The notes beneath the pieces are model-generated. The model saw only the letters and a list, made by a program, of their open reading frames with translations, was not told the origin of the DNA and did no database searches. This document shows, in pieces, positions 17,060-24,959 of a stretch of DNA of 64,000 nucleotides. Location of the stretch: NCBI RefSeq assembly GCF_016598615.1, contig NZ_CP066831.1:8432001-8496000 (forward strand), given 5' to 3'. How positions within the stretch are numbered: the stretch's first letter is position 1; each line of letters begins with the position of its first letter. This DNA comes from Streptomyces liliifuscus (GTDB taxonomy: Bacteria > Actinomycetota > Actinomycetes > Streptomycetales > Streptomycetaceae). The position numbers were made by a program, and so were the translations under genes.

Positions 17060-18115
17060 TTATCGGCTGTGGCGGCCGCCACTCACGGCACGGCGGCGAA
17101 CCGACGCGAGCAGCGCCCCGGCCCCGAGCGCCAGGGCGGTCGCCCCGCCGATCGCGACGTACGGAGTGGTGCTCGAACCGCCGGTCTCGGCGAGGTTCTC
17201 CGAACCGCCGGCGGGCTCGGCGTCGCTCGCGGAGTCGTCCGCCGCCTCGGAGGGTGCCGCCGAGGCGGCGGAACCGGCGTCGGAGTCGGAATCCGACGTG
17301 GTGTCCGCGGCCGCCGTGACCGTGGCCTGGGTCTTCGGGTCGTCGTCGCCGTGACCGCCGTGCTCCACGGACGACTCGTCGGTGCCGTCCGCGATCTCCT
17401 GGTCGGACGGCGCCGACGCGGTCGGGGCCGTGGAGGCCTCGGCGCCGCCCCCACTTCCGCTCCCGCCCTCTCCGAACACGACGTCCGAGCAGGTGTAGAA
17501 CGCCTCGGGGGAGTCAGAGCGCTGCCAGATCGAATAGATGAGGTGGCGGCCCGACTTGACCGGGACGACGCCGTCGAAGACGTAGTCGCCGCTCTCCATC
17601 CGCGGGTCGGTGACCTTGAGGAAGGGCTTCGACTCCAGGTCCGACCACTTCAGGGGCTTCGTCGGGTCGTAGCCGTCCTTGGTGACGTACAGCTCGAAGG
17701 AGCCCTTGTGCGGGGCCGTTCCCTTGTAGCGGAAGGTGCGGTTGCCCGAGGTCAGCCGCGTGGCCGGCCAGTCGGCGCGGGCCAGGTCGAGGCCCTTGAA
17801 CTTGTCGTTGGCCGCGCTGCACAGCTTTCCGTCGGGGATGATCTCCTTCGACTTCCCGGCCGCGTTCGCGATGTTGACCCCGTTCCAGTCGTAGAGGGCC
17901 TGCGTGCCGCCGGCCGCGACCGCCGCCTTGCAGGCTGCGGACCTCGGGTTCTCCGGACCCTCCGCGAAGCAGCCCGCGACCCTGCTCACCGGGTCCGTCA
18001 TCGAGCCGTGCGCGACCGCCGGGGCGGCGGCAAGCCCGGTCAGGGCGAGCGGGGCGACACCGACGGCGGCGACCGTGGCGAGGCGGGTGCGGGTGGCCTT
18101 GCGGCGAGCGGACAT
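17060..18115 (-). CDS. AA10 lytic polysaccharide monooxygenase with LAETG cell-wall anchor
   Basis: Copper monooxygenase acting on chitin or cellulose, 351 aa. ATG after GAGGAG. Signal peptidase cleavage after AVA leaves His36 as the N-terminal copper ligand (HGSMTDPVSR); His136 (TAPHKGSF) completes the histidine brace. The AA10 domain ends near residue 215. A Ser/Ala/Asp-rich linker of about 90 residues follows, then LAETG (308-312), a membrane segment (318-339) and RRR. That is a class E sortase signal, so the enzyme should be covalently attached to peptidoglycan. No carbohydrate-binding module is present. Chitin versus cellulose preference cannot be read safely. Confidence 0.93.
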   Translation of the reverse strand: MSARRKATRTRLATVAAVGVAPLALTGLAAAPAVAHGSMTDPVSRVAGCFAEGPENPRSAACKAAVAAGGTQALYDWNGVNIANAAGKSKEIIPDGKLCSAANDKFKGLDLARADWPATRLTSGNRTFRYKGTAPHKGSFELYVTKDGYDPTKPLKWSDLESKPFLKVTDPRMESGDYVFDGVVPVKSGRHLIYSIWQRSDSPEAFYTCSDVVFGEGGSGSGGGAEASTAPTASAPSDQEIADGTDESSVEHGGHGDDDPKTQATVTAAADTTSDSDSDAGSAASAAPSEAADDSASDAEPAGGSENLAETGGSSTTPYVAIGGATALALGAGALLASVRRRAVSGGRHSR

Positions 18116-18279
18116 GGGGAACTCCTCGAAGCGGATCCGGGGTGCTTGTGAGCCTTGGGGCGATCAGCAAGCTAGCCCCTCGAAACCGCGAAATCGCCTG
18201 CTGGGAGGGGGTGAGGGCGATCCTTATGGTCCGCTTAAGGGAGTGCTGAGACTGCGATCAGGTAGGTACCGTTCCAGCC

Positions 18280-18768
18280 ATGACGAAGACCCCGGAAGGA
18301 ACCCCGGCGGACACTCCGTACGAGGCTCGGATCCGCCCCGCCGTCGCCGCCGACACGGCTGCCGTGAAGGCCGTGACCGATGCGGCCTACCGTCCCTACA
18401 TCGAGCGGATCGGAGTGGTTCCGCGTCCGATGGAGGCTGACCACGCGGCCGACGTCGCCGCGGGGCGGGTGTTCGTCACGGGGGAGCCCGTGACCGGACT
18501 CGTGGTGATCGAGGCGCACGAGGACCATCTCTTCCTCGACAGCATCGCCGTTCACCCGGACGCCCATGGACAGGGCGTGGGGCGCCGCCTTCTGGCATTC
18601 GTGGACGCACGCGCGCGTGCGCTCGGACTGCCCGAGGTCAGGCTCTACACGAACGCGCTGATGTGGGAGAACCAGAAGATCTACCCGAAGTACGGGTACG
18701 AACTCGTGGAGCGCCGCGTGGACGGGCCGTACGACCGCCTCCACTACCGCAAGCGGCTGGCGCCCTGA
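18280..18768 (+). CDS. GNAT-family N-acetyltransferase
   Basis: Acyl-CoA-dependent acetyltransferase of 162 aa with one GNAT domain. The acetyl-CoA loop reads SIAVHPDAHGQGVGRRLLAF and the C-terminal strand NQKIYPKYGYELVERR is typical. ATG start, with a TAGGTAC -10-like hexamer 14 nt upstream, so the transcript may have a very short leader. Substrate unknown. It is divergent from the LPMO gene. Confidence 0.9.
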   Translation: MTKTPEGTPADTPYEARIRPAVAADTAAVKAVTDAAYRPYIERIGVVPRPMEADHAADVAAGRVFVTGEPVTGLVVIEAHEDHLFLDSIAVHPDAHGQGVGRRLLAFVDARARALGLPEVRLYTNALMWENQKIYPKYGYELVERRVDGPYDRLHYRKRLAP

Positions 18769-18808
18769 CGGCTCCTCGCGCTCCGACGGCTCCTGGCGCC
18801 GTGACGGC

Positions 18809-18943
18809 TCAGCCGTCCGGCCACCATGTGCGCGCGATGTCCTTTCGGACCTCCGGGCGCTCGGCGGGGCGCTCGTCGGCGTCGTCCCGCACGCGACGGG
18901 AGTCCGACTTCCTCAGGGGCTTCTGCACGGTTACACGGCGCAT
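18809..18943 (-). CDS. Small basic protein, 44 aa
   Basis: ATG at 18943 lies 6 nt after a perfect AAGGAGG (18950-18956), the best ribosome site in this neighbourhood. The product starts MRRVTVQKPLRKSDSRRVRD, is rich in Arg, Lys, Asp and Glu, has no membrane segment and ends ARTWWPDG. I recognise no family. Codon third positions are G/C-rich, as expected for a real Streptomyces gene. It is convergent with the acetyltransferase, 40 bp apart. Confidence 0.65.
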   Translation of the reverse strand: MRRVTVQKPLRKSDSRRVRDDADERPAERPEVRKDIARTWWPDG

Positions 18944-19023
18944 GGCTGCCTCCTTGCATCTACCGGGTTCCGCGTTTGTACGGAGGTAGACCGTTCCGGG
19001 GAGAGTGACTCATCGGTGCCCGC

Positions 19024-19141
19024 TTGTCAGTGGCGGTAGTCACGTTTCACCTGTGAGTCCACATGCCGGACAACTGGGGGTTCCGCGCAGTTCTGGCGCA
19101 GGTCCGGCGCAGTTCTGTCCCCGGCCCGTTGTCAGTGGCGG
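19024..19141 (+). promoter_or_regulatory. Two TTGTCAGTGGCGG repeats before the methyltransferase
   Basis: Identical 13-mers at 19024-19036 and 19129-19141. Each begins with a TTGTCA -35-like hexamer. The second ends 17 nt before the ATG at 19158, so if it is a -35 box the transcript would be nearly leaderless. Confidence 0.4.
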
Positions 19142-19157
19142 GTGTCACTCTGGGCAC

Positions 19158-19790
19158 ATGACGAGTAACAGCACAGGCGAAGAAGTGAAGAACGGTGAAG
19201 AGTGGCCTCGTGTCGACTGGGACGCCGAGGCCGCGACGTTCGACGACGAGCCCGACCACGGACTGCGGGACCCCGCCGTGCGCGAGGCCTGGGCGGCCAG
19301 GCTGCGCGGCTGGCTGCCCCGCGGCCCGGCCGACGTGCTCGATCTGGGCTGCGGCACCGGCAGCCTGTCGCTCCTCGCGTCCGAGCAGCGGCACCGGGTC
19401 ACGGGTGTCGACTCCTCGCCCCGCATGGTCGACCTCGCCCGCGCCAAGCTGGCGGGGCGTGACGCGGCGTTCCTGGTCGGGGACGCGGGGGCCCCGCCGG
19501 TCGGGGAGCAGCGCTTCGACGTCGTCCTCGTCCGCCATGTGCTGTGGACACTGCCCGAACCGGGCCGCGTCCTGCGGCACTGGCTCGGGCTGCTCCGCCC
19601 CGGCGGACGGCTCGTGCTCATAGAGGGCGTCTGGGGGACGGTGAGCCCGGTCGGCATATCCGCCGACCGGCTGACCGGACTGCTCGCGCCCCTCGCGGAG
19701 GACGTCCGCGTGGAGCCGCTGTCGGACGACCCGCTGCTGTGGGGACGAGAGGTGGAGGACGAGCGGTACGCGGTGGTGGCCGTGCCCTGA
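19158..19790 (+). CDS. SAM-dependent class I methyltransferase
   Basis: Methyltransferase of 210 aa. Motif I is VLDLGCGTGSLSLLA, the acidic end of strand 2 is VTGVDSSPRMVDLA, motif II FDVVLVRHVLWTLPEP and motif III LLRPGGRLVLIEG. Small-molecule type (Methyltransf_11/25); acceptor unknown. The ATG at 19158 has no strong ribosome site; a GTG seven codons on... (19185) is in frame and cannot be excluded. The 3' neighbour is convergent, separated by a tandem-repeat tract. Confidence 0.88.
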   Translation: MTSNSTGEEVKNGEEWPRVDWDAEAATFDDEPDHGLRDPAVREAWAARLRGWLPRGPADVLDLGCGTGSLSLLASEQRHRVTGVDSSPRMVDLARAKLAGRDAAFLVGDAGAPPVGEQRFDVVLVRHVLWTLPEPGRVLRHWLGLLRPGGRLVLIEGVWGTVSPVGISADRLTGLLAPLAEDVRVEPLSDDPLLWGREVEDERYAVVAVP

Positions 19791-19912
19791 GGGCTGCCGC
19801 GGGGCGGGGTTGCCGGGTGGGCTACCCGGCCTGCCGGGGGTGGGTTGCCGGGGTGGGCTGCCGGACCGCCGGGGGCGGGGTGCCGGGGCGAGAGCGGTGC
19901 CTGGGCGCCCAG

Positions 19913-20017
19913 GTCAGGAGCGCCTGAGCCGGAAGCGCCCAGGTCGGAAGTGCCCAGGTCAGAAGCGCCCGAGTCGGAAGTGCCCAGGTCAGGAGCGCCT
20001 AGGTCAGGAGTGCCTCG
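19913..20017. repeat. Seven 15-bp tandem repeats overlapping the DUF402 stop codon
   Basis: Units of 15 bp start at 19913, 19928, 19943, 19958, 19973, 19988 and 20003, consensus GTCRGAAGYGCCCAG. Read on the minus strand they correspond to the codons for Ala-Leu-Leu/Pro-Thr followed by TAG or Trp/Arg/Gln. The DUF402 stop (19999-20001) is one of these positions. Confidence 0.9.
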
Positions 20018-20499
20018 AAGTCGTCCTCGTGGGCGCGGAGTTCGAGCTCGTCAAGGGCGGACCGGGCGGCGGCCGCGGCCTGCGGATCGGTGGTCTCCAG
20101 ACCGCTCTCCGCGAACTCGTCCTCGTCCAGACGCAGTACGGTCCCGCCGTCGGCGGAGCGCCACAGGTCGAGGTCGAGGTCCTCGACGACCAGTTCGCCC
20201 TCGGAGACGGAAGCCGGGCGGGTGATGTCGCAGTACCAGCCCTTCAGTACGCCCTCGGGACCACGGACCTCCTTCACCGCGTACCAGCGGTCGCGCCAGT
20301 AGTGCTCGGTGAAGACGTCGCCCGGTTCGAAGCGTACGAAGCCGAAGTCGCGGACTCCGGCACCGGCCCAGGCCGCTCGGACGGTGACGTGGTTGCCGTC
20401 GTCGTGCAGCAGCTCGGCCGGGTAACGGATCTTCGTACGGCCCGCTTTGACCAGGACGATGTCCAACTGGAGGGGGGAATCAGACGAGTTCGCGGACAT
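19999..20499 (-). CDS. DUF402 (FomD-like) protein
   Basis: Protein of 166 aa of the DUF402 family, whose characterised members are metal-dependent (di)phosphatases acting on nucleotides or FomD-type CMP hydrolases. Visible signatures are EHYWRDRWYAVKEV, GWYCDITRPASV and LVVEDLDLDLWRSADG with LDEDEFAES, the acidic residues expected at the metal site. ATG after GGAGG. It overlaps the upstream GNAT gene by 20 nt, so translation is coupled. The last codons (EALLT) form the first unit of a 15-bp tandem array that continues past the stop. Confidence 0.88.
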   Translation of the reverse strand: MSANSSDSPLQLDIVLVKAGRTKIRYPAELLHDDGNHVTVRAAWAGAGVRDFGFVRFEPGDVFTEHYWRDRWYAVKEVRGPEGVLKGWYCDITRPASVSEGELVVEDLDLDLWRSADGGTVLRLDEDEFAESGLETTDPQAAAAARSALDELELRAHEDDFEALLT

Positions 20500-21400
20500 G
20501 TTGCACCTCCGTGGCGCAGATCTCGTAGCCGAACCACTTGTTGACCGCGAGCATCGGTTCGTTGCCCGCGTCGTTGGCCGTGAACGCCTCCGTGAAGCCG
20601 GCCGCGCGGGCGCGGTGCAGGGAGTCGTTCTTGGCGAGCTTGGCGAGGCCGCGCCCGCGGTGGGCCCGGGCCGTGCCGGTCATCACGGTGCCGTAGCGGG
20701 TGCCGCCGTCGGTACGGGCGGCGCTGAACGCCGCGGGGCGGCCGTCGACGACCGCGACCGAGGTCAGTTCATGGCTGAGGAGGGGGTGGTACCAGGTCTC
20801 CTTCAGCCAGGCCTCGTAGTCCGTGAACTCGTGGGAGATGTCGCTCGGTTCGTCCGCCAGCGTCTCCGCGTCCAGGTCGAACAGCGGGCGGGGGTCGTCG
20901 GCGAAGTCCGCGGCCGTGCACAGTTCGACGTCCGTGGGCGGCTCCTGGCGCGGCGGCAGTGTGCACGTCGCCAGGTCCAGGCGGAGGAAGTGCGCGGAGC
21001 GACGGGGGAGGTAGCCGCGCTTCTCCGCGAAGGCGCGGTTCGCCGGCTCGTCCACGACCCGGACGAAGAGCTTGGTCGCGTCCAGGGCGGCGAGGCGCTC
21101 CTCGGCGGTCCTCACGAGGAGTGTGCCGGCGCCCCGGCCCTGGCGGTCCGGGTGCACGTACACGTTCAGATAGCCCTGGCCGGGCTGCGGGCTGTCGTAC
21201 ACGATGCCGACCTGGGCGGTGCCGACGAGTTCGCCGTCCTCCTCCGCGACCAGCGGCTGGAAGTGGGCGTCGGGGTGGACGTTCGCGGCGTCGTAGGTGA
21301 TGGCCTCGGGGGTGGAGAGCATGAAGGGGAGTGCCAGGTGCCGGATACGGGCGAAGCCCTCGGCGTCTCCGGCGCGGAAGTCGCGGACGATCACAGTCAT
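20480..21400 (-). CDS. Double-domain GNAT acetyltransferase
   Basis: 306 aa with two GNAT domains. The N-terminal domain has YLNVYVHPDRQGRGAGTLLV; the C-terminal one has TGTARAHRGRGLAKLAKNDS and NKWFGYEICATE. Tandem GNAT proteins include mycothiol synthase MshD, but the order and motifs here do not make this MshD. Substrate unknown. ATG at 21400 without a strong ribosome site. First gene of a two-gene operon with the DUF402 gene and divergent from a GntR regulator, 71 bp away, that may control it. Confidence 0.87.
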   Translation of the reverse strand: MTVIVRDFRAGDAEGFARIRHLALPFMLSTPEAITYDAANVHPDAHFQPLVAEEDGELVGTAQVGIVYDSPQPGQGYLNVYVHPDRQGRGAGTLLVRTAEERLAALDATKLFVRVVDEPANRAFAEKRGYLPRRSAHFLRLDLATCTLPPRQEPPTDVELCTAADFADDPRPLFDLDAETLADEPSDISHEFTDYEAWLKETWYHPLLSHELTSVAVVDGRPAAFSAARTDGGTRYGTVMTGTARAHRGRGLAKLAKNDSLHRARAAGFTEAFTANDAGNEPMLAVNKWFGYEICATEVQHVRELV

Positions 21401-21471
21401 GACGTCGCACGCTACGTGGGCGGTGAGGCCGGGTGCCTCTCATTTTCCCGCCGGTGCGGGACAATCACTGC

Positions 21472-21852
21472 GTGACGCTGAAGATCGACATTGAGGACGA
21501 CGCGGGGATCGCGCCCTACGAGCAGGTGCGCGCCCAGATTTCCGAACAGGCGCGAGCGGGGGCGTTGCCTGTGGGCTATCGGCTGCCGACCGTGCGGGGG
21601 TTGGCCGAGGAGCTCGGCCTCGCCGCCAACACGGTCGCCAAGGCGTACCGGGCTCTTGAGTCCGACGGGGTGATCGAGACGCGGGGGCGCAACGGAACGT
21701 TCGTCGCTGCCGCGGGCTCGGCGGCGGAGCGGGAAGCGGTGTCCGCCGCGCAGGCCTATGCCGATCGTGTGCGGCGGCTCGGGTTGTCCGAGGCCGCCGC
21801 CCTCGCCGCGGCCCGGGATGCGCTGCGCGCGGCGTATGGGGCGTCCGGCTGA
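21472..21852 (+). CDS. Short GntR-family regulator (YtrA-like)
   Basis: 126 aa: a GntR winged helix (PYEQVRAQISEQARAGALPV, then LPTVRGLAEELGLAANTVAK) followed by a short helical tail, as in the YtrA subfamily. I take the GTG at 21472 as start. It is preceded by a GACAAT -10-like hexamer at 21460-21465, so the mRNA may be leaderless. YtrA proteins usually repress adjacent ABC genes; here the adjacent divergent gene is a GNAT protein. Confidence 0.85.
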   Translation: MTLKIDIEDDAGIAPYEQVRAQISEQARAGALPVGYRLPTVRGLAEELGLAANTVAKAYRALESDGVIETRGRNGTFVAAAGSAAEREAVSAAQAYADRVRRLGLSEAAALAAARDALRAAYGASG

Positions 21853-21970
21853 CAGCTGGCGGCCTACGGATGGTGGCTGACGGTTGGCGCCGGCTTGGCG
21901 TTGGTGGCTGTGGCTGACGGTTGGCGTTGGTGTTGGAGTGGCTCTGGAATGCTGCCGGTCGTTTGCTGTC

Positions 21971-22023
21971 TGCGGGCTCGTTGTGGCTGGTCGCGCAGTT
22001 CCCCGCGCCCCTGAAGGGGCGCC
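21971..22023. repeat. Dispersed GC-rich repeat, copy 4, with hairpin
   Basis: TGCGGGCTCGTTGTGGCTGG, then the core, then the hairpin GCGCCCC-TGAA-GGGGCGC. It lies between convergent GntR and AAA genes. Confidence 0.85.
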
Positions 22024-22055
22024 CTGGTCCGCCGAGTGACGGGTTGTCGCGCGGC

Positions 22056-23150
22056 CTACAGGTACAGACCCGCGTCCGCGCCCTCTCGTTGGTCCGGGAC
22101 CGAGGTCGGGGTGGTGCCGCGGCGCAGGGCGTAGAGCTCGGCGAGGGTGGCGCCCTCGCGGCCCAGGCCCTCCTCCGTGCCCAGCCAGGCGGCGGACTCG
22201 TGGCGGGTGAGCGGGCCGACCTCGATACGGGCGAGGCAGCGGCCGGGGCGTACGACGGCGGGGTGCAGGCGCTCCAGGTCCTCGTTGGTGGTGACGCCCA
22301 CCAGGACGTTGCGGCCCTGGCCCAGCAGACCGTCCGTGAGGTTCAGCAGGCGGGAGAGCGCCTGGCCCGCCGTGTGCTTGGCCTCGCCGCGGATCAGCTC
22401 GTCGCAGTCCTCCAGCAACAGCAGCCGCCAGCGGCCCTTCCCCGTGCCGTCCTCCTCGCCGATCGCGATGTCCATCAGATAGCCGACGTCCGAGAAGAGC
22501 CGCTCCGGGTCCAGCACACAGTCCACCTGACACCAGTCCCGCCACGAGCGCGCCAGCGTCCGCAGCGCCGACGTCTTGCCCGTACCCGGCGGACCGTGCA
22601 GCAACAGCAGACGGCCCGCGATGTCCTCGGGCGTCGTCTTCATCAGGCCGTCCATCGCGTCCGCCACGGGCGCGGTGTAGTTGGCGCGCACCTCTTCCCA
22701 CGTACCCGCCGAGATCTGGCGGGTCGTGCGGTGCGGTCCGCGCCGGGGCGACACGTACCAGAACCCCATCGTCACGTTCTCCGGCTGGGGTTCGGGCTCG
22801 TCGGCCGCGCCGTCCGTGGCCTGGCCGAGCACCTTCTCGGCGAGCTCGGAGCTGGTCGCGGTGACGGTGATGTCGGCGCCCCTGTTCCAGCGCGACACCA
22901 GCACCGTCCAGCCCTCGCCCTCGGCGAGGGTCGCGCTGCGGTCGTCGTCGCGCGCGGACCGCAGCACCTGTGCGTCGGGAGGGAGCAGCGTGGCCCCGGA
23001 GCGTACGCGGTCGATGTTCGCCGAGTGCGAGTGCGGCTGCTCGCCCGTCGCGAAGCGGCCGAGGAACAGCGCGTCGACGACGTCCGACGGTGAGTCGCTG
23101 TCGTCGACGTTGAGCCGGATCGGCAGAGCGTCGTGTGGGTTCGCAGACAT
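22056..23150 (-). CDS. AAA-family ATPase with N-terminal DUF5925-type domain
   Basis: 364 aa. The N-terminal 150 residues match actinobacterial DUF5925 proteins; the AAA module follows with Walker A GPPGTGKTS, Walker B LLLLEDCDEL, sensor region VLVGVTTNEDLERL and arginine finger VRPGRCLARIE. The YMDIAIGEED and LLLLEDCDELIRGEAKH stretches are typical of this group. ATG at 23150 (MSANPHDALP); the longer in-frame start at 23219 lacks a ribosome site. Probably a remodelling ATPase whose client is unknown. No proteasome or secretion gene is adjacent. Confidence 0.85.
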   Translation of the reverse strand: MSANPHDALPIRLNVDDSDSPSDVVDALFLGRFATGEQPHSHSANIDRVRSGATLLPPDAQVLRSARDDDRSATLAEGEGWTVLVSRWNRGADITVTATSSELAEKVLGQATDGAADEPEPQPENVTMGFWYVSPRRGPHRTTRQISAGTWEEVRANYTAPVADAMDGLMKTTPEDIAGRLLLLHGPPGTGKTSALRTLARSWRDWCQVDCVLDPERLFSDVGYLMDIAIGEEDGTGKGRWRLLLLEDCDELIRGEAKHTAGQALSRLLNLTDGLLGQGRNVLVGVTTNEDLERLHPAVVRPGRCLARIEVGPLTRHESAAWLGTEEGLGREGATLAELYALRRGTTPTSVPDQREGADAGLYL

Positions 23151-23397
23151 GCCGCCATGATCCGTCACGTGGGCGGCCCGTGCATCCGGTTTCCGCGTTG
23201 CACACCGAAGGGGGCACACCGAGGGGGTACGCCGAAGGGGGCGCGCGGGAGGGGCGCGCGGGAGGGAAACGTGTCACGTGTGCCGGCCCGCCCCCGAAGG
23301 CGCTGTGCATCACCTGTGTATCCCCTCCGTCCTGTTACAGGGCTGTGGTCGTCGGAACCTGTTCCCCCGCTGACCCCCGCCGTTACTGTTGCCCTTG

Positions 23398-24819
23398 ATG
23401 GGACGTCATGGGTGGAATTCGGGGGCTCGGCGGTGGCGGTTCACCGCTCTGCTCGGTGTGGGCGTGGCCGCTCTGGCCCTGGTGCTGACTCTGATCCACA
23501 CACTTCCCGGCGACGCGGGAAGCGAGGCCGGCACGACCCGCGACGGTGACAAGGTGCACGGCACACCGGCCGTTCCCCCCTCCGCGCCGAGGCCCGAGGT
23601 GGGCTGGGGCTTCACCCACACCCAGTTCAGCGCCGACGAGGGCAGCGGCGCCGCCACGAAGCGGGTGGAGAAGCGCCTCGGCGAGCAGCCCCTGCCGCAG
23701 ATCCAGCACATCATGGGCTGGGGAGCGGACAACCCCGAGCCGGTCAAGGGGCGGTACGACTTCGAGGACATGGATCGCCGGATCGACTTCGTCCGGGAGA
23801 CGGGCGGCACACCGGTCGTCACCCTGTGCTGTGCCCCGGACTGGATGAAGGGCGGCAAACCCGGCTCCGACAAGACCGACTGGAGCCAGGCGGCACTGGA
23901 GACGGCGCCGGACCGCGCCCACTACAAGGACTACGCCGCCCTCGCCGCGACCGTCGCCAAGCGCTACCCGGACGTACGCCACTTCATCGTCTGGAACGAG
24001 TTCAAGGGTTTCTGGAACGACGCCGAGGCCCGCTGGGACTACGAGGGCTACACCGAGCTGTACAACCTCGTGTACAAGGCGCTCAAGAAGGTCGACAAGG
24101 ACATCGAGGTCGGCGGGCCCTATCTGGTGATGGACAGCCTCGACCCGCGCCAGAAGGAGAACGCGTCGACGACGCTGAAGGGCAGCTGGGGCACCATGGA
24201 CCAGCGGATCCTCGACGCCTTCGACTACTGGAACAAGCACAAGGCGGGCGCGGACTTCGTCGTCGTCGACGGGTCCAGCTACACCAAGGACGACGACCTG
24301 CTGCCGGACGAGTTCGGGGCCACCGACAAGTTCACCGCCGTCAGCCGGTGGGTGCGCGAGCAGACCGGTGACCTGCCGCTGTGGTGGGCCGAGTACTACG
24401 TGGAGCCCGCCGACGGCGACGACATCCGCGACGGCTGGTCCGAGCCGCATCGCGTCGCCGTGCAGGCCTCGGGGCTGATCGCGATGGCCCGCGGCGGCAC
24501 GACCTCCGCCTTCTACTGGAACCCGGAGACCGAGAAGGGCGCCACCTGTCCCGGCTGCCTGTGGACGCCGACCGACCGCGCCTCCGGCGGCAAGGCGTTG
24601 TCGATGCTCGACCTCATCTCCCGCTTCGACAGGGAGTTTCCGCCGGGCACGAAGTACGAGCAGGTGTCTGTCGCCGCGGACGACAAGCCGAACGTGCGGG
24701 TCCTTGCCGATGACAAGGCGCTTCTCGTCGTGAACACGCTGGATCGGAAGATCAGTGCGGAGGTCGACGGGGAGCGGTTCGAGATGGGGGCGTACGAAGT
24801 GAAGTGGCTTCGGCGGTAG
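23398..24819 (+). CDS. GH39-like glycoside hydrolase, membrane-anchored or secreted
   Basis: 473 aa. The N-terminus has basic residues then a hydrophobic segment (FTALLGVGVAALALVLTLIH) without a clear cleavage site, so the enzyme may stay membrane-tethered. The TIM-barrel domain of clan A follows; the acid/base is probably Glu201 (VWNEFKGFW) and the nucleophile Glu332 (LWWAEYYVEP). Family 39 includes xylosidases and exopolysaccharide-modifying enzymes. The ATG at 23398 sits near a TTACTGT -10-like box, so the leader is short; a TTG at 23389 is in frame. Convergent with an exopolysaccharide operon, which suggests trimming of that glycan. Confidence 0.82.
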   Translation: MGRHGWNSGARRWRFTALLGVGVAALALVLTLIHTLPGDAGSEAGTTRDGDKVHGTPAVPPSAPRPEVGWGFTHTQFSADEGSGAATKRVEKRLGEQPLPQIQHIMGWGADNPEPVKGRYDFEDMDRRIDFVRETGGTPVVTLCCAPDWMKGGKPGSDKTDWSQAALETAPDRAHYKDYAALAATVAKRYPDVRHFIVWNEFKGFWNDAEARWDYEGYTELYNLVYKALKKVDKDIEVGGPYLVMDSLDPRQKENASTTLKGSWGTMDQRILDAFDYWNKHKAGADFVVVDGSSYTKDDDLLPDEFGATDKFTAVSRWVREQTGDLPLWWAEYYVEPADGDDIRDGWSEPHRVAVQASGLIAMARGGTTSAFYWNPETEKGATCPGCLWTPTDRASGGKALSMLDLISRFDREFPPGTKYEQVSVAADDKPNVRVLADDKALLVVNTLDRKISAEVDGERFEMGAYEVKWLRR

Positions 24820-24880
24820 CGCTCCGCCGGTGGCGCTCCGCGGGAGGGGAGAGCGGGGAGGGGGCTGGTGTTGTTCGAAG

Positions 24881-24934
24881 CTGCGGGCTCGTTGTGGCTT
24901 GTCGCGCAGTTCCCCGCACCCCTAAAGGGTGCGC
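24881..24934. repeat. Dispersed GC-rich repeat, copy 5, with covarying hairpin
   Basis: TGCGGGCTCGTTGTGGCTTG, then CGCGCAGTTCCCCGCACCCC and the hairpin GCACCC-CTAAA-GGGTGC. Compared with copies 1 and 4 (GCGCCC/GGGCGC) both arms changed so that pairing is kept. It lies between the convergent GH39-like and flippase-polymerase genes. Confidence 0.85.
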
Positions 24935-24959
24935 CCCCTGCCGGAGCGCGCCCCCTCCC

